From contig URVA01000007.1 in NCBI GenBank assembly GCA_900551155.1, forward strand, positions 1-26,568: a stretch of 26,568 nucleotides of DNA. Reading direction: 5' to 3'. Numbering within the stretch: position 1 is the first letter of the stretch; each line of letters begins with the position of its first letter. Under the pieces are notes generated by a model. The model saw nothing but the letters and a program-made list of their open reading frames with translations. It searched no databases and was not told the origin of the DNA. The stretch comes from an uncultured Eggerthella sp. (lineage in GTDB: Bacteria; Actinomycetota; Coriobacteriia; Coriobacteriales; Eggerthellaceae). Both the position numbers and the translations under genes were made by a program. Shown one piece after another: positions 24,520-26,568 of this stretch.

Positions 24520-25800
24520 ATGACTCAGTCAGTTAGCACTATTTGTGTTCAAGGGGGTTATCACCCTGGGGATGGCGAACCACGTCAGGTCCCTATTTAT
24601 CAGAGCACAACGTGGAAATACGACACCAGTGAACACATGGGTAAGTTGTTTGACTTAGAAGAGTCAGGTTATTTTTATACTCGTCTTCAAAATCCCACTA
24701 ACGACTATGTAGCAAACAAGATTTGCGAGCTTGAAGGTGGTACGGCTGCAATGTTGACCTCTTCTGGTCAGGCGGCAAATTTCTTCTCAATCTTCAATAT
24801 TGCAGGCAATGGAGACCACGTTGTATGCTCTTCGGCAATCTATGGCGGTACATACAATTTATTTGCTCATACTATGGCGCGAATGGGCCTGGAATGCACC
24901 TTTGTAACGCCTAACTGCACAGATGAAGAACTGGAAGCAGCTTTTCAACCTAATACCAAAGCTGTGTTTGGCGAAACTATTGCCAATCCTGCACTTTCGG
25001 TGCTCGATATTGAGCGCTTTGCAAAAGCAGCTCATAGCCATGGTGTTCCACTGATTGTGGACAATACCTTCCCAACACCAGTTAATTGTCGTCCTATTGA
25101 ATGGGGCGCGGATATCGTGACGCATTCTACAACCAAGTATATGGACGGTCATGGGTGTGGCGTCGGTGGCTGCATTGTTGATTCGGGCAAGTTCGACTGG
25201 AACAAATATGCCGACAAGTTCCCTGGATTAACAACCCCTGACGAAAGCTATCACGGCGTGGTGTATACCGAGCGCTTTGGCCTAGAAGGTGCATTTATTA
25301 CGAAGGCTACCGCCCAGTTAATGCGTGACTTTGGATCTATTCAGTCTCCTCAAAATGCATTCTTGCTTAATATGGGTCTTGAAAGCTTGCATGTACGTAT
25401 GGCTCAGCACGTAAAGAATGGACAGGCGGTTGCGGAATACCTGCAGGCTCATCCCAAAGTTTCTTGGGTTCGCTATAGCGGATTGCCTGGAGATGAATAT
25501 TACGAGTTGGCGCAGAAGTATCTGCCGAATGGTGGTTGTGGCGTTGTGAGCTTTGGCGTTGCTGGTGGTCGTACAGGCGCTGAAACCTTTATGAAGAATT
25601 TGAAGCTCGCACAAATTGCAACACATGTTGCTGATGCTCGTACCTGCGTTTTGCATCCTGCTAACGCAACCCATCGTCAGATGAATGACGAAGAGTTGGA
25701 AGCAGCAGGCATCAGTCCTGACTTAATTCGTCTTTCTTGTGGCATTGAGGCTACTGAAGATTTGATTGCCGATATCGAGCAAGCACTTGCAGCGGTATAG
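24520..25800 (+). CDS. metY: O-acetylhomoserine sulfhydrylase (aminocarboxypropyltransferase)
   Basis: The enzyme makes homocysteine directly from O-acetylhomoserine and sulfide. It belongs to the Cys/Met-metabolism PLP family: YTRLQNPTNDYV, the PLP-holding Lys206 in HSTTKYMDGHG, and RLSCGIEATEDLIADIEQAL at the C-terminus. The length of 426 and the long insertion around residues 225-260 fit MetY better than MetB or MetC. ATG 24520 follows AAAGGAG at 7 nt; the frame extends upstream to 24442 but that segment contains the promoter. It is divergent from the acetyltransferase gene, so direct sulfhydrylation is the likely methionine route. A two-way terminator follows. Confidence 0.94.
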   Translation: MTQSVSTICVQGGYHPGDGEPRQVPIYQSTTWKYDTSEHMGKLFDLEESGYFYTRLQNPTNDYVANKICELEGGTAAMLTSSGQAANFFSIFNIAGNGDHVVCSSAIYGGTYNLFAHTMARMGLECTFVTPNCTDEELEAAFQPNTKAVFGETIANPALSVLDIERFAKAAHSHGVPLIVDNTFPTPVNCRPIEWGADIVTHSTTKYMDGHGCGVGGCIVDSGKFDWNKYADKFPGLTTPDESYHGVVYTERFGLEGAFITKATAQLMRDFGSIQSPQNAFLLNMGLESLHVRMAQHVKNGQAVAEYLQAHPKVSWVRYSGLPGDEYYELAQKYLPNGGCGVVSFGVAGGRTGAETFMKNLKLAQIATHVADARTCVLHPANATHRQMNDEELEAAGISPDLIRLSCGIEATEDLIADIEQALAAV

Positions 25801-25856
25801 TTCGTTGCGATAAGTGTCATTCGGTCGCGCGGTGTGTGGTTTTAACTATATAAGCG

Positions 25857-25890
25857 GTAAAAAAGAGTCCGATATTACTCGGACTCTTGT
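25857..25890. terminator. Bidirectional terminator between metY and the universal stress gene
   Basis: AAGAGTCCGA (25863-25872) pairs with TCGGACTCTT (25879-25888) around a 6-nt loop. The plus strand continues GTTTGTTT, and the minus strand continues with a run of T (the A run at about 25859-25864). It serves both convergent genes. Confidence 0.88.
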
Positions 25891-25910
25891 TTGTTTGGTG
25901 TAGAAAAAGG

Positions 25911-26390
25911 CTACTTTACGGTCAAAACAGGAATATCTACATTGCGCAGTACGCCATAACTTACGCTGCCTAATACTCCACGAATGCCGCCGAGGCCGCG
26001 ACGTCCCATGACAATCAAATCGCAATCATGGTTGCTGGCGTATTCGGTTAGTCCGCTTACTGCGGATGGATAGGTAACAGCTTCGATATGCACGCGCTCT
26101 GCTGGCATGCCATCAAGCAGAGGCTCCACCACGTCATCAATTTCTTTTTTGATATTTTCAAGCGATGCATCTACCATGGCGGCGTAGCCTTCCTGGTCAA
26201 TAAACGCAGAAGCACCGCCTGTAATAGGGTCGCCAGAAGCTGACAGGGAAGAAGCAAGTGCCATGGGAACGACATTTACTACAAAAATCTCTGTCTCATC
26301 ATTGGTGATTGCAAGTGAGCGCGCGGTAGTGAATGCAGCTGCGGCGTGATCGGATCCATCAAAGGGAACAAGAATACGACGATATTTCAT
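25911..26390 (-). CDS. Universal stress protein, UspA family
   Basis: A 159-residue cytoplasmic protein with a single Usp domain. It starts MKYRRILVPFDGSDHAAAA and ends with CDLIVMGRRGLGGIRGVLGS...VDIPVLTVK. The ATP-binding loop G-x2-G-xn-G-S is present at about residues 129-142, with eight residues between the second and third Gly where nine are usual; ATP binding is likely but not certain. Residues about 47-70 form an insertion that is rich in Ser, Gly and Ala. GGAG with a following GGGG precedes ATG 26390. It is monocistronic, converges on metY, and is separated from it by a two-way terminator. The specific stress signal is unknown. Confidence 0.92.
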   Translation of the reverse strand: MKYRRILVPFDGSDHAAAAFTTARSLAITNDETEIFVVNVVPMALASSLSASGDPITGGASAFIDQEGYAAMVDASLENIKKEIDDVVEPLLDGMPAERVHIEAVTYPSAVSGLTEYASNHDCDLIVMGRRGLGGIRGVLGSVSYGVLRNVDIPVLTVK

Positions 26391-26544
26391 GAGAACCCCT
26401 CTCCTTAAAAGGCGAAATAACTGCCTGTATGTATCTTCATTATGGCACGTTTAATGATTTAGGGAATTGTCGTTTAGGTAACTATTTAACAATTAAAAGC
26501 ATGGACGTATATGAGATTTAGACCGAAAAAATTTGATTCTCTAA

Positions 26545-26564
26545 CCTATAGAAATCACCTATAA
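26545..26564. promoter_or_regulatory. CCTATAR boxes at the right edge
   Basis: CCTATAG (26545-26551) and CCTATAA (26558-26564) are 13 bp apart in an AT-rich region upstream of the universal stress gene. They resemble the three boxes upstream of the CoA ligase gene. The window ends 4 bp later, so the gene on the other side is not visible. Confidence 0.3.
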
Positions 26565-26568
26565 ATAA

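Overview
The window looks like an ordinary chromosomal stretch of a Gram-positive anaerobe of moderate GC (roughly mid-40s percent, judged by eye). The wall genes (a MurT/GatD-type lipid II amidotransferase and a LytR-CpsA-Psr protein), the MMPL exporter with a YhgE-like partner, and the CoA-transferase/crotonase/CoA-ligase set suggest an actinobacterial lineage. Coriobacteriia (Eggerthellaceae-like) is my best guess, but this is inference from gene style. There are no RNA genes, insertion sequences, phage genes or CRISPR arrays.

Layout. 1-9.1 kb is an acyl-CoA region: the end of an unknown gene, an LACTB2-like metallo-beta-lactamase hydrolase and a class III (CaiB/BaiF) CoA transferase on the + strand. 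Convergent to these on the - strand are a CpXC zinc-ribbon protein translationally coupled to a crotonase, then a CstA transporter with a 176-residue partner of unknown function, then an AMP-forming CoA ligase. Transferase, ligase and crotonase could activate and convert an unknown carboxylic acid (carnitine-like or other). No dehydrogenase is seen, so the substrate stays open. 9.6-13.8 kb holds cell-wall genes: a single protein joining MurT and GatD, and an LCP ligase. 13.9-15.9 kb holds glpK and rlmH. 16.0-19.9 kb is an MMPL exporter plus a secreted YhgE-like repeat protein. 19.9-25.8 kb is an aspartate-family amino-acid block: lysA, hom, metA and metY. MetA carries Glu111, so O-acetylhomoserine is its likely product, which matches metY. 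A universal stress protein closes the window.

The most unusual content lies between genes: a 178-bp element with perfect 27-bp inverted ends between hom and metA; degenerate tandem repeats of 16, 16, 34 and 15 bp behind or between genes; paired CCCTTTAAAGGG-type palindromes upstream of the cstA operon; three CCTATAR boxes upstream of the CoA-ligase gene, with the same boxes at the window's right edge; and two symmetric sites in the metA/metY divergent region. The MurT-GatD fusion is the most notable coding feature.
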